From the NCBI RefSeq assembly GCF_964033635.1, contig NZ_OZ035533.1, forward strand, positions 6,233,001-6,297,000: 64,000 nt of DNA. Reading direction: 5' to 3'. The notes under the pieces were generated by a model that searched no databases, was not told where the DNA came from, and saw only the letters and a list, made by a program, of their open reading frames with translations. This DNA comes from Chitinophaga sp. MM2321. GTDB taxonomy: Bacteria; Bacteroidota; Bacteroidia; Chitinophagales; Chitinophagaceae. Both the position numbers and the translations under genes were made by a program. Position 1 is the first letter of the stretch; the number at the start of each line of letters is the position of its first letter. Shown piece by piece: positions 33,805 through 43,352 of the stretch.

Positions 33805-36522
33805 TTAAAATATTCTCGGAAGACCTAATTGCGATTTTCCTGATGCATGATATTTGACAACTTCGTTGGCAGATGGATTTTCGCTGGTATGAGACCAGTC
33901 TGCCGTGTTTACACCTTCCGGAACAATTACAATGACTTCCCCTGGCTTGGTTTTTAGTGCTGCTATGTCTCCACTAACGGGGTAGTTAAGATTATTCAAA
34001 CTGGATTTTGCAGTTGCTTTTGCCCATGGTAGCTTTATCCGGCAGGTTTCTCCCGATTTACTTTTAATACAGATCCATTGAACCTCTCCTGATTTAATTT
34101 CGGAAGAAACGATGAAGCCGCCCTGTGCATGCAACGTAAACCGTCCGGATTTATTAGCAGCAAAAGCAGGCGCTATCCTTACCACATCATCATGACTTTG
34201 GAGTAGTGATTCGTTCATTGCAGTAGCGAGTACCGACATGGATTCCATAGAGGTATGACGGAACGGCCACATTGGAAAAGGGAATCTTTCTTTTTCCGGT
34301 GCAGCTACATCCTTTACCATGTTTTTTCTGAAAAACAACTCGTTATCTTTTCTAATCTCACCTTCCATACCCCAATGGCCCCAGCCATTGCAGTAGATCT
34401 GCCACCGTTCCGGGAAATTGCTGAGATCAATCGCCAGATCATCTGCAAGGCCCAACCTGGCCATTACTATCGGAACAGGGTCCCATCCTGTGCATTCAGG
34501 GCCATATAAAAGGGTGGTAGTTACCATCGTTTTAAACAGGCTGTTATCTTTTTGAGATAACCCTATCAGGCCGGATGGGAAAACAGGTGAAGATGGAACG
34601 CTTGGGAATATGCCGTCCAGCAGCTTTAGTCCGTTTCTTTTACTAAGGGATGAATATGCCGGGTCATCTTCCGGAAAATAACCATATGCAGGATCGCCGA
34701 TTTTAAAATAAGTATTGAGCCATTTTTTTTCTTTAATACCCCAACCGGCTGCGGTGATCCCGTCTGCAGGAACCGGACGCCCTTTATAAAGACCCCAGTT
34801 AATTTTATACCCCGCCCCTTCCGCGATGATTAGCCCTTCGGAAGCCTTTACAACAGGGAGTGGCGCCATATTCTTTAACATCTCTTCCCACTTCTTTGCC
34901 TCCGCGGTATGCTTGCCTGCTGCTTTCAGAGCTTGCAGTGCCGTTGAGAAAATGGCCATCCCATACGCCAGTTCAGTAAGACCATCTTTCAATTTTATCC
35001 AGCCTTCATAACCGGTACCTTCTTTAGCATGGTATAATCCATCACTTTCTTTTACAAAAAGTGATTCAAAAAATCTAGCCGCTTCAAGAATAAAGGGCAG
35101 GGCTTTTTCTTTAAGGAATATTGCGTCGTTTGTGTATTTATATTGCCGCCAAAAGTCTAATGCTATTTCAGCTACAGGGGTATGATTTTCTGATGTGTTA
35201 GGGGAATTATATCCGTTTCTGTTTGTAACATCCGCAATAAAGGCACCGGGAGCATGATATATATCCCGTGCATCCTTTTTTGCGTACGGCAGTGAATTAA
35301 ACCTGTAATCCAGGTAAGGCTTTACAAGCTCGTGATAACCTGCGGCATTCAGCGGCCAGTAAAGCTGTTGTTGATTCCAGTGAAAATAATAGTTCCAGTT
35401 TTGTACATCCCGGTCCCATCCCCATAACCCGTTAATGAATCTACCGGGGTATTTACCGCCCTGTGAAGCGTTGGCATAGTACATGGTCAGGTGCCACAGA
35501 TTATTTAAATAATCGTCCCCATAATCCATGAAGGAACAGTTCCAGATTGCTTTCCATGCGGCCAGGTGGTTACTGTGGAGGGAGCCGGCGTCTGTTTTCC
35601 GTACCTGTGATAACATCGCTTTGAATGTGGCTGTGGGTCCGTCTTCCGGAGATGTTACTGCAAACGCGAGCTGCGCCTCTTTTTTAGCATTGCCGCTCAG
35701 CGAAATAGTAGCATTCCTGGAATGCTCCCTTTGGTAATCTACTTTTAAGCCATTTGTTTTAATGACAGTTCCACCAACTGCGAATGTGCCACCTGACAAC
35801 TTTTGCGTGATATAAACACTGTCATCATCTGCAAATGCTTCGGAGCCCGGCAGCCCGACAGCTGCATCCCGGTTGATCTGACTATACCAACCAGAGAAAG
35901 TTCTCGAACCAAAGCGTTCTACTGACACCTGCAACGGTACATTTTCATTTAAACTGCTTCCCAGTTCGCAGGAAAGTACGCCGGAGCTATGGTCTATGAA
36001 AGCTTTCAGATGCACCGTTCCGAATGGGCTGCTGCCATCAAGGCTCAGCGAAGCGCCGGCAAGATCCAGCCGACCTTTAAACCCGGAAAGATATAAGGTA
36101 TTAAAAACCGGTAATTTGAAATCGATAATAATGCGGCAGGCATGTCTTAATGTAGTATAGTGATCCTCTTTTTCGTTCTTCCAGTTATTGGATGCATCAG
36201 GTTTTGCATCGTCCCACAGGTCACATTTGTTGACTGCAATAATTATTTTTGAATCTTCGCACCAGCACAGCGCACCCACATCCCCATTACCTAACGGGAT
36301 GCCCTGCATAGGATCAACCGGAGGACTCAGGTATACCAGGTCGTACTGGGATATCCTCCCGGGCCATTGAATATCCCAGGTGCCTGTTTTCGGGTCAAAG
36401 GCTGATTTCAACCGCTGGGCTGCCAGGCGGTTTCCGGTAGAAAAAACGTGTAGTGGCAAGGCGGCTCCTGCTATGCTGAGACCTGCCAGTTTCAGAAATT
36501 CTTTTCGGGTAGTGATCATCAT
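33805..36522 (-). CDS. GH95-like (alpha/alpha)6 glycoside hydrolase
   Basis: The 905-residue protein starts with TRKEFLKLAGLSIAGAA, the same RK Tat-type leader as the next gene. After it comes a beta-sandwich region with IPLGNGDVGALCW, which matches the PLGNGRLGA block of GH95 and of the related DUF5703 proteins. The (alpha/alpha)6 barrel is marked by NGLWGWDRDVQNWNYYFHWN and WPLNAAGYHEL, again in the style of GH95. GH95 enzymes are alpha-L-fucosidases or alpha-L-galactosidases. The protein seems to be a distant relative, so fucosidase activity is an inference. It is 33 bases from the TIM-barrel gene, in the same operon. Confidence 0.75.
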   Translation of the reverse strand: MMITTRKEFLKLAGLSIAGAALPLHVFSTGNRLAAQRLKSAFDPKTGTWDIQWPGRISQYDLVYLSPPVDPMQGIPLGNGDVGALCWCEDSKIIIAVNKCDLWDDAKPDASNNWKNEKEDHYTTLRHACRIIIDFKLPVFNTLYLSGFKGRLDLAGASLSLDGSSPFGTVHLKAFIDHSSGVLSCELGSSLNENVPLQVSVERFGSRTFSGWYSQINRDAAVGLPGSEAFADDDSVYITQKLSGGTFAVGGTVIKTNGLKVDYQREHSRNATISLSGNAKKEAQLAFAVTSPEDGPTATFKAMLSQVRKTDAGSLHSNHLAAWKAIWNCSFMDYGDDYLNNLWHLTMYYANASQGGKYPGRFINGLWGWDRDVQNWNYYFHWNQQQLYWPLNAAGYHELVKPYLDYRFNSLPYAKKDARDIYHAPGAFIADVTNRNGYNSPNTSENHTPVAEIALDFWRQYKYTNDAIFLKEKALPFILEAARFFESLFVKESDGLYHAKEGTGYEGWIKLKDGLTELAYGMAIFSTALQALKAAGKHTAEAKKWEEMLKNMAPLPVVKASEGLIIAEGAGYKINWGLYKGRPVPADGITAAGWGIKEKKWLNTYFKIGDPAYGYFPEDDPAYSSLSKRNGLKLLDGIFPSVPSSPVFPSGLIGLSQKDNSLFKTMVTTTLLYGPECTGWDPVPIVMARLGLADDLAIDLSNFPERWQIYCNGWGHWGMEGEIRKDNELFFRKNMVKDVAAPEKERFPFPMWPFRHTSMESMSVLATAMNESLLQSHDDVVRIAPAFAANKSGRFTLHAQGGFIVSSEIKSGEVQWICIKSKSGETCRIKLPWAKATAKSSLNNLNYPVSGDIAALKTKPGEVIVIVPEGVNTADWSHTSENPSANEVVKYHASGKSQLGLPRIF

Positions 36523-36554
36523 AAATTATTTTCTGTTAGAGCACTAAAAAAGTG

Positions 36555-37532
36555 TTACTGTTTTGCAGAAGCTTGCACGAATGAGGTGCCCTCCGGAAAA
36601 TAGCTTTCATAAAATTCCTTCATCGGGCCATCGTACATGGCTACACGAATAGTACTCCAGGTGGCCTGATCACCGGTGGCGTAATAAAGGTATGTTTTGC
36701 CTGCTGTCTCAATCAGATCCACATCAGAGTTATTCTTTCCTTCTCCGGCACTGGCTTCCAATACAGGATTAAAGGGGCTAAGCTCCCAGTTGGACAGGTC
36801 TTTTGATCTTGCCATAAAAGATGTCCATTCCTGATGTTCGCCCTTGCCGGCATGCAGGTAGATCACATAATAATATGGCTTCAGATAACGGATCACCGGA
36901 CATGCCGAGTATTCCCTTTTTTCGCCTGTAAATACAATGCCTGGTATCTTCTCCCATTTTGCTAGGTCTTTGGAGCGGGCAAATTTGAAACAAAATGCTA
37001 CCGGCTTATCAGATTCATAAGCCATCAGGTAGCCTTCTTCATCCTTACACACGGAGGTATTAAATAAGTGCTCATCCCCTTCCGGCAGTATCACTTTTTC
37101 CTGTGTCCATGTTTTCAGGTCCGTTGTCACAAAACGGTCGATACCATTGGAGTTAATCACTTTACCGAAATCACTGAAATCCAAAGCGAAAACGTTTAAT
37201 TCCGGACCGTTCACAATGGCGCTTACAAAAGAGTGGCCAGTACCAAAGCGGCTTACCTCTTCTCCTGTTTTCAGGTTTTCAATGTAGAGGTAAGCATCTT
37301 TACCTTTTGCATCGGCGCCTCCCGGTCTGTAATTGCCAACCAGCAGCAGGCTGGAATCAAAAAGTACCGGCGTATTTTCCATAGGCGTCCGGCCCGTTTG
37401 TGAAAACGCGAATGGCAACTTTGTGAGTTTTGGCTGCACTTGCACTGCCTCCGTATGATTATTTTGAGCGCAGGATGATAATGCGCAGATAACAAGCAAA
37501 CAATAGTAAAAACGTGTGCAGTATTTCATCAT
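36555..37532 (-). CDS. Lipoprotein with five-bladed propeller glycosidase fold
   Basis: From ATG 37532 the product has 325 residues and a lipoprotein signal with the lipobox LSSC (cysteine about residue 21). A longer frame from a TTG at 37601 would overlap susD and disrupts the signal. The body shows the repeated blade pattern of GH43/GH32/GH117-like proteins: repeated SKDLxxWE segments (FARSKDLAKWEKI, MARSKDLSNWELS) and acidic residues in NSDVDLIE. It is likely a surface-exposed or periplasmic glycosidase or glycan-binding protein. It follows susD after 65 bases. Confidence 0.72.
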   Translation of the reverse strand: MMKYCTRFYYCLLVICALSSCAQNNHTEAVQVQPKLTKLPFAFSQTGRTPMENTPVLFDSSLLLVGNYRPGGADAKGKDAYLYIENLKTGEEVSRFGTGHSFVSAIVNGPELNVFALDFSDFGKVINSNGIDRFVTTDLKTWTQEKVILPEGDEHLFNTSVCKDEEGYLMAYESDKPVAFCFKFARSKDLAKWEKIPGIVFTGEKREYSACPVIRYLKPYYYVIYLHAGKGEHQEWTSFMARSKDLSNWELSPFNPVLEASAGEGKNNSDVDLIETAGKTYLYYATGDQATWSTIRVAMYDGPMKEFYESYFPEGTSFVQASAKQ

Positions 37533-37597
37533 GTCAGATCGGTTTAATGTGAATAGGGTGATGCATACAGTTATGCGCTGATATTGCTTCCCGGTGC

Positions 37598-39112
37598 TCA
37601 ATAGCCGGGATTCTGTTCCAGTTTATCGTTATTATCCAGTTCGGATTGTGGGAACGGCCAGAGATACTGTCTTTGATCAAATACCAGGAAATTACCGCCT
37701 GCATCTTTGATCGTAGGTAGCAGTGTATGTGCAATGTGCCAGCGTTTCAGATCGAAATACCGTATACCTTCTATCGGAAATTCTATTTCTCTTTCGTGAC
37801 GGATATAATCCCTTACCAGTTCTTTTGTTTTATATTTTGATTGATCGATGGAAGGCATATTTACACCAGGGCGGGATCTAACCTCGTTAATGGCACTATA
37901 AATGCTGGCATCCGGACCACTTGCTTCGTTCTGTGCTTCTGCATACATCAAAACAACGTCGGCATAACGGAGGAGTACAAAATCCCAATCATTACGATAA
38001 GCATTTGCATAGTTACCTTCAATGGAAGTATCAATATATTTCCGGTTTTGTACCCCGGTTGGATTAAAGGTAGCATACGTGTAGAACCCCGGCCAATCCT
38101 GACCCGGGAGCCTGATCGTGTAATAAAACCTGGGATCGCGCTTTGAAAAAGGATCAGCTGCATTGTATAACGGTGATTCCTTGATAGACTTTCCATCTAT
38201 ACATTCAAAGGCATCCATAAAATTCTGACGGTAGAATACGTGGGCGGTATATTCAATATTCATCCCGTAAGTACTATGTGCATCGGGACTAAGGTATTTG
38301 CAGGAAAACATTATTTCCGGGTTGTTTTTCTGTCCGGCTTTCAGGAACAGGTCCCGGTAATCATTACTGATACTGAATTTACCGGAAGTCATGATTTGTT
38401 TTGCCAGTGTAGCAGCTGCTTCCCATTTTTCCTGGTATAACAATACCCTGGTCTTTAGTGCCATAGCACTGCCTTTTACGGCATGCCCATCTGTATAGGC
38501 CTCATCCTGCAAATTGGAAATGGCAAAGTCCAGATCTTCTTCTATAAATTTGAAAACATCTGCGGCACTACTTTTGGCTACTTTAGCGGCATCTGCACTT
38601 TCCGGCGCTGTTTTATACAGTGGTACACCCCCAAAGCAATTTACCAGGTCAAAATACCATAACGCCCGCAGGAACTTTATTTCTCCTTTATACTGGTTCA
38701 TTTTAGCTGCGCTGACAGAGGTCGCCTTGTCTACATTATCCAGGAAGAAATTACAGGAAGCAATGCCTTTATAACAGCTGTTATAAACAATGCTTACGGC
38801 TTCACTGCTGGTACTGATATTGCCAATGCTCATATCGGAGATACTGAGTAAGCCCCAATATACGTAGCCAACGTCACTTAGTCCGTCCAAATATCCCCTT
38901 TGATAATTTAAAGAACTTCCACCAAAGCCGCCACCTCTCAGCCGGTCGTAGCAGCCCGCTACAGCCATTTGCACATCAACATCGCTTTTCCAGAAGGTTT
39001 CGCTGGAAACCTTATCAAGTGGATTTTTATTTAAAAGGTCTTTGCTGCATGCGGAACAGATCAAGAGGAAAATGATGGCTCCGGCAGCTTTAAGCATATT
39101 TATCTTTTTCAT
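37598..39112 (-). CDS. susD: SusD/RagB-type surface glycan-binding lipoprotein
   Basis: The 504-residue lipoprotein (lipobox ICSAC, cysteine near residue 22) has the RagB/SusD start NPLDKVSSETFWKSDVD, the TPR-like helices with KGEIKFLRALWYFDLVNCFG, and the C-terminal HEREIEFPIEGIRYFDLKRW signature of the family. SusD-like proteins sit on the outer face of the outer membrane and close over SusC to deliver oligosaccharides. It starts 11 bases after susC and ends 65 bases before the lipoprotein gene. Confidence 0.96.
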   Translation of the reverse strand: MKKINMLKAAGAIIFLLICSACSKDLLNKNPLDKVSSETFWKSDVDVQMAVAGCYDRLRGGGFGGSSLNYQRGYLDGLSDVGYVYWGLLSISDMSIGNISTSSEAVSIVYNSCYKGIASCNFFLDNVDKATSVSAAKMNQYKGEIKFLRALWYFDLVNCFGGVPLYKTAPESADAAKVAKSSAADVFKFIEEDLDFAISNLQDEAYTDGHAVKGSAMALKTRVLLYQEKWEAAATLAKQIMTSGKFSISNDYRDLFLKAGQKNNPEIMFSCKYLSPDAHSTYGMNIEYTAHVFYRQNFMDAFECIDGKSIKESPLYNAADPFSKRDPRFYYTIRLPGQDWPGFYTYATFNPTGVQNRKYIDTSIEGNYANAYRNDWDFVLLRYADVVLMYAEAQNEASGPDASIYSAINEVRSRPGVNMPSIDQSKYKTKELVRDYIRHEREIEFPIEGIRYFDLKRWHIAHTLLPTIKDAGGNFLVFDQRQYLWPFPQSELDNNDKLEQNPGY

Positions 39113-39123
39113 AGTTATTTTCT

Positions 39124-42100
39124 TTAGAACTTGAAGTCAACACCTGCATTTAAAATACGTACCTGTGGATAGTAGAACGCACGGCCACCACCTGGTCCAT
39201 CCATTCTTCTTTCAGGGTCCATTGCCGGATATTTTGTAAATGTGAACAGGTTATCTCCTGAAAAATATACCCTGATACCTTGCGACCAGATTTTCTCCGC
39301 TACACGTTTTGGCAATGTATAGGAGATATTGATGTTCTTTATCCGCAGGTAGGAGGCATTTTGCAACTGGTAAGTGCTTTCATACGCATTAACACCGCCA
39401 TAGCCGCCGATAGCACTGCCGGCGCCTATATACACTGCCGGAATGGTATTGCTGGGATTTGTGGGGGTCCATGCATCCCTGAACCTGGCCTGTGGTGGAT
39501 CTCCCTGTACAAAGGGATCCCATCCCCAACCATAAATTCTTGATTGCAATCCCTGAACACCCTGGAAGAATATGGAGAAGGTAAATGCTTTCCAGGCAGC
39601 GTTTAAGTTAAGGGAGTAGCTGAATTTTGGATAAGGAGAATAGGATACCCGGTCTTTTGCATCAACAACACCGTCTCCGTTCTGATCTTTTATTTTTATA
39701 TCTCCTGGCTTTGGCGCAAACAATATCTGCTTGGGAGATTTATCAACTTCTTCCTGCGATTGAAAAATGCCGATCATTTCATACAGATAAAATGAATTAT
39801 AGGGAAGCCCTGCTTCGTTGATCCCTTTTGTTGGCGTCACAATAGAAATGAGCTTGTTTTTATATGTTGACAACAGCATGTTGACGCCATAGGTAAACTC
39901 GCCTATCGTATTATTATGACGTAGTTCCATTTCCCATCCGGTATTCTGCAATTCCCCGTTATTGGTGACAGGGCCTGTTAAGCCGAGACTGGCCGGTACG
40001 GGTTGTGTAGCCAGTACGCCGGTCGTATTTTTCTTAAACCAATCTACGGTTACCCCAAACAATCCTTTGAAGATATCTATGTCTGCACCGAAGTCAATTA
40101 CTTTAGTGGATTCCCATTTCAGGTTTTTATCTGTCAATCTTGTTAGTACTACCCCTGGCGCTTCTGCCGTACCAAACGGATATTGCACAAAACTGAGAAT
40201 GTCCTGGTAAGGGTAATTACCTATCTCCTGGTTTCCCAGTACACCCCATGAGCCCCTGAATTTCAGGTTATCCATCCAGGTTAACTTTTTCATGAAATTT
40301 TCTTCCGATATCCTCCATCCGGCAGATACGGATGGAAAAAGACCCCACCTGTTTTTATCTGATACACGGGAAGTTCCATCATAGCGGGCATTGGCCTGCA
40401 ATAAATATTTGCCTTTATAATCATAATTCAAACGCGCGAAATATGACCGCAGGCCCCATTCATAGGCAGTACCACCAACGGTTTGCCCATCGCTGCCACC
40501 TGCATCCAATTCAACCAGGGTTGGGTCAGGGAATACTACTTTCCTCCCTGAAATACCCTGATACCTGAAAGATTGTTGTTCGTATCCCGCTAAAACTTTC
40601 AAATTGTGATCACGCGCAATCTGGGTTTCATATGTTAAAACGGAGTTCAGTGTTGGCAATATGGATTTATTATAGTTATCCGTTACCCCGGTAGCACCAG
40701 GAGCGGTAACAGCAGGATCTATAGAATAATCCGACTGACCTGGCAACTTTTGATAATAGTAATGATCCAGCGTTTTATATACCCAGTCCTTTTGTGTATT
40801 ATCTGAATATTGAACAGCGGCTCTCGTAGTCCATTGCAATCCTTTAAATAAATTAACATCTGCATACACCTGCCCGTTAAACCCATAGTTTTTGGTAAAC
40901 CGGGCGCCGTTGGAAAAGGCAACAGGGGATGTGGCATTATGAGGCTCAAAAGGATATGCCATTGAAACTTTTCTGCCGCTGCCATCCGGCAGAAATGGGC
41001 GATAAAGTGGTCCGTTTTGTATGACGGACAAAACACTTGACTCCGTCCAACCGGGAGGTTCATGATTATCTTTAAACACCGTACCGATAATGGTTCCCAC
41101 CTTGATCGCCTTGCTCACCTGGTTCGTAAAATTCAGTTGCGCGTTGTATCTTTTATAATTGATGTTAGGCAAAATACCATCCTGGTTTAAATAGTTCATG
41201 GAGAACTTGTACGTACTTTTTTCAGTGGAATTGGACAAGCCCAGGTAGTGGTTAACGGATGTAGCGGGATTGAAATAGTAATCCATCCAGTTAAAATTGG
41301 GATAAAGATTTTTGTCAGTCGCATTTGCATATGCGTCAATCTGCTCCTGTGAGTATATGGGAGACATCCCCGATCTTGTGAGGGCTGAATTATACATCTG
41401 CATGTATTCAGCTGAATTATAAATGAGGTCAGGTAGCTTCGTAGCTGCTTGTGATCCTACATCCAGTTTGTATTCAATGGATCTTCCTTTTGATGCTCTT
41501 TTGGTGGTGATGAGAATAACGCCGTTTGCAGCCCTTGAGCCGTAAATAGAAGCGGAAGCGGCATCTTTCAGTACCGTAACATTTTCGATATCGTTTGGTG
41601 CAAGGTTCGTGATGGAGCCAACAACACCATCTACTAAAATTAAAGGAGCTGAAGAGGCGCCAAAAGAACCTAATCCACGTACCTGGAAAATGCCATCATC
41701 CTTTCCGGGTTGTCCGCTTGGTTGCGTTACCTGCAAGCCGGGAAGACGGCCTTCCAGGAGATTGGAAGCATTTGTAACGGGCCGCTGTAGTAATGTGTTT
41801 GAAGAAACAGTTGAAACAGCACCGGTAAGATCTGCCCTCTTTTGTGAACCATAACCTACTACAATTACCTCATTCAATGAGCTTTCTTCTTCGGTCAAAA
41901 CAACATTGATCGTTGTTTTCCCTTTTACAGGAATGATTTGAGATGTTGATCCGATCATTTTAAACAGCAGCGCATCATTAGAACCTACATTGATTACATA
42001 ATTTCCATTGGCATCTGTGACAGTGCCCTGGGTGCCGGTTTGCGCAACTATCGTTACGCCTGGTAAAGGTGATTGGTCGCGCCCCGCGGTAACTGTACCG

Positions 42101-42180
42101 CTTACTTTTATTGTTTGTGCGGATACAAAATGCGCAAGCAACAATAAAAATAGGCAACAAGTGGTAAATTTAATTTTCAT
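39124..42180 (-). CDS. susC: SusC/RagA-type TonB-dependent outer-membrane transporter
   Basis: The product (1018 residues from ATG 42180; an ATG three codons earlier is possible) starts with a signal peptide ending SAQ, then a carboxypeptidase-regulatory-like domain (VSGTVTAGRDQ to about 100), the SusC box SLNEVIVVGYGSQKR, the plug (GLPGLQVTQPS, QVRGLGSFG, ILVDGV, ENVTVLKDAASASIYGSRAANGVILITTK) and a 22-stranded barrel ending VDFKF. It imports glycan fragments with TonB energy. It is the first gene of the structural PUL operon and has a long upstream gap with a candidate promoter at 42497-42568. Confidence 0.97.
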   Translation of the reverse strand: MKIKFTTCCLFLLLLAHFVSAQTIKVSGTVTAGRDQSPLPGVTIVAQTGTQGTVTDANGNYVINVGSNDALLFKMIGSTSQIIPVKGKTTINVVLTEEESSLNEVIVVGYGSQKRADLTGAVSTVSSNTLLQRPVTNASNLLEGRLPGLQVTQPSGQPGKDDGIFQVRGLGSFGASSAPLILVDGVVGSITNLAPNDIENVTVLKDAASASIYGSRAANGVILITTKRASKGRSIEYKLDVGSQAATKLPDLIYNSAEYMQMYNSALTRSGMSPIYSQEQIDAYANATDKNLYPNFNWMDYYFNPATSVNHYLGLSNSTEKSTYKFSMNYLNQDGILPNINYKRYNAQLNFTNQVSKAIKVGTIIGTVFKDNHEPPGWTESSVLSVIQNGPLYRPFLPDGSGRKVSMAYPFEPHNATSPVAFSNGARFTKNYGFNGQVYADVNLFKGLQWTTRAAVQYSDNTQKDWVYKTLDHYYYQKLPGQSDYSIDPAVTAPGATGVTDNYNKSILPTLNSVLTYETQIARDHNLKVLAGYEQQSFRYQGISGRKVVFPDPTLVELDAGGSDGQTVGGTAYEWGLRSYFARLNYDYKGKYLLQANARYDGTSRVSDKNRWGLFPSVSAGWRISEENFMKKLTWMDNLKFRGSWGVLGNQEIGNYPYQDILSFVQYPFGTAEAPGVVLTRLTDKNLKWESTKVIDFGADIDIFKGLFGVTVDWFKKNTTGVLATQPVPASLGLTGPVTNNGELQNTGWEMELRHNNTIGEFTYGVNMLLSTYKNKLISIVTPTKGINEAGLPYNSFYLYEMIGIFQSQEEVDKSPKQILFAPKPGDIKIKDQNGDGVVDAKDRVSYSPYPKFSYSLNLNAAWKAFTFSIFFQGVQGLQSRIYGWGWDPFVQGDPPQARFRDAWTPTNPSNTIPAVYIGAGSAIGGYGGVNAYESTYQLQNASYLRIKNINISYTLPKRVAEKIWSQGIRVYFSGDNLFTFTKYPAMDPERRMDGPGGGRAFYYPQVRILNAGVDFKF

Positions 42181-42496
42181 GCGTGTCATAAATTTAATTT
42201 TAGATTACGATGAATCACAGTTCATACATACCCTTTGAATTGTAATCAAGGATTTGTATAAAGAATAAGATGAAAATGGGGAAGGTGTCTGCAGACTTTG
42301 TTCGGGATACTACATGAATTTATAAAGCCATAAACGATAGGTTTTGGTTAATACACTAAATCCTTTTAACTGTTGAATGCCTGGTTGTGCAGGGTTTCTT
42401 CCTGCTGAAATATTGCTAATTTATTGCTGCCCTGCTTTTACGCACTAACGGGCCTGTTACTATGAAAGTGGAATTGCGATTCACCTGACAATGCCA

Positions 42497-42568
42497 TAAA
42501 ATTAATGTGATAAAGACAGGAGGCCAATAGAGGATATGGCTATTATACTGGATTATCCTATTATTTTT
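42497..42568 (-). promoter_or_regulatory. Candidate promoter and AraC-type operator of susC
   Basis: On the minus strand the block reads CTATTG (-33 TTG at 42527-42525), 20 bases, then TAATTTTA (42504-42497). The 44 bases 42525-42568 match the block upstream of lutC at about 34 positions. A dyad is present: AATAGAGGATA (42526-42536) with TATCCTATT (42554-42562). If used, the susC mRNA would have a leader of about 310 bases (42181-42490), in which I see no gene. Confidence 0.5.
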
Positions 42569-42606
42569 CAGAAATGTACGGAAATGCAGCTTCGGGAGTG
42601 TTCAGA

Positions 42607-43242
42607 TTATTCATTTACCAGGAACACATATACTTCCCTGGGCCCATGAACACCCATGACCAGGGTTCTTTCAATATCACCCGTACGGCTTGGCCCGGCA
42701 ACAAAAAAAATAGCTGACGGTAGTTTTCCAGTATACTTTTCTTGTACTTCCTGCAAGGCATTTTTAATATTATATACGAGCTGGTGCCTGAAGGCTACCA
42801 CTATCTGAATGGGGGCATATACCGGCAATGCTCTCCCGGATGACTGCGCGGCGCTTAAAACGATAGCGCCCGTGCGGGCCACAAGACAAATACAATCTGT
42901 AATGGAAACATCCGCCTCCTGCATACTTCCGGTACTTATGAAAGGCAAACCATACAAAAATAAATCCTGCTGAACTTCCGGCGTTTTGCAAAACATATGC
43001 TTCCATGCCTTTTGTTCTGCCAGCGTTTTCATTTTTTTGAATAAATCTTCCTTGCCTGAACACAAAACCAGCTGACCCTGTAAACTGGTAAATGCTGTGG
43101 TAAACATTGCAGTAAGGTCTTCGTCATCAGCGATAACAAAAGAGTGGTCTTGCTGAGCAGCAGGAAAGGGAAGCGGTACAGGCCTGCTCAATGCATCTTC
43201 TATTCTTTGCAGGATATTTTCGCGGGAAGCATCAGTTTTCAT
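42607..43242 (-). CDS. lutC: LutC/LldG, LUD-domain subunit of L-lactate oxidation complex
   Basis: The 211-residue protein is a LUD-domain protein of the LutC/YkgG type: TDCICLVARTGAIVLS, the segment ALPVYAPIQIVVAF, and the C-terminal VAGPSRTGDIERTLVMGVHGP, which is characteristic of the family. It completes the LutABC complex with LutA and LutB, which are encoded 13 kb downstream on the same strand. The gene lies between the AraC regulator and susC. Its candidate promoter ends only four bases before the ATG, so the mRNA may be leaderless. Confidence 0.9.
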   Translation of the reverse strand: MKTDASRENILQRIEDALSRPVPLPFPAAQQDHSFVIADDEDLTAMFTTAFTSLQGQLVLCSGKEDLFKKMKTLAEQKAWKHMFCKTPEVQQDLFLYGLPFISTGSMQEADVSITDCICLVARTGAIVLSAAQSSGRALPVYAPIQIVVAFRHQLVYNIKNALQEVQEKYTGKLPSAIFFVAGPSRTGDIERTLVMGVHGPREVYVFLVNE

Positions 43243-43246
43243 AGAA

Positions 43247-43318
43247 CGAAATTAGTTGTTCCCCTAAAGGTGGTCAATAGAGTATCCCTTTATATTACTG
43301 GATAATGCTATTATTTTC
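43247..43318 (-). promoter_or_regulatory. Candidate promoter and AraC-type operator of lutC
   Basis: On the minus strand CTATTG (TTG 43277-43275), a 20-base spacer and TAATTTCG (43254-43247) form a Bacteroidota promoter with one mismatch in the -7 box. The dyad AATAGAGTATCC (43276-43287) and GGATAATGCTATT (43300-43312) lies on and upstream of the -33 element. The spacing and most bases are the same as upstream of susC. Confidence 0.5.
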
Positions 43319-43352
43319 TATGGAACAATGTGGAATCACTGCCTCCGGCTAC

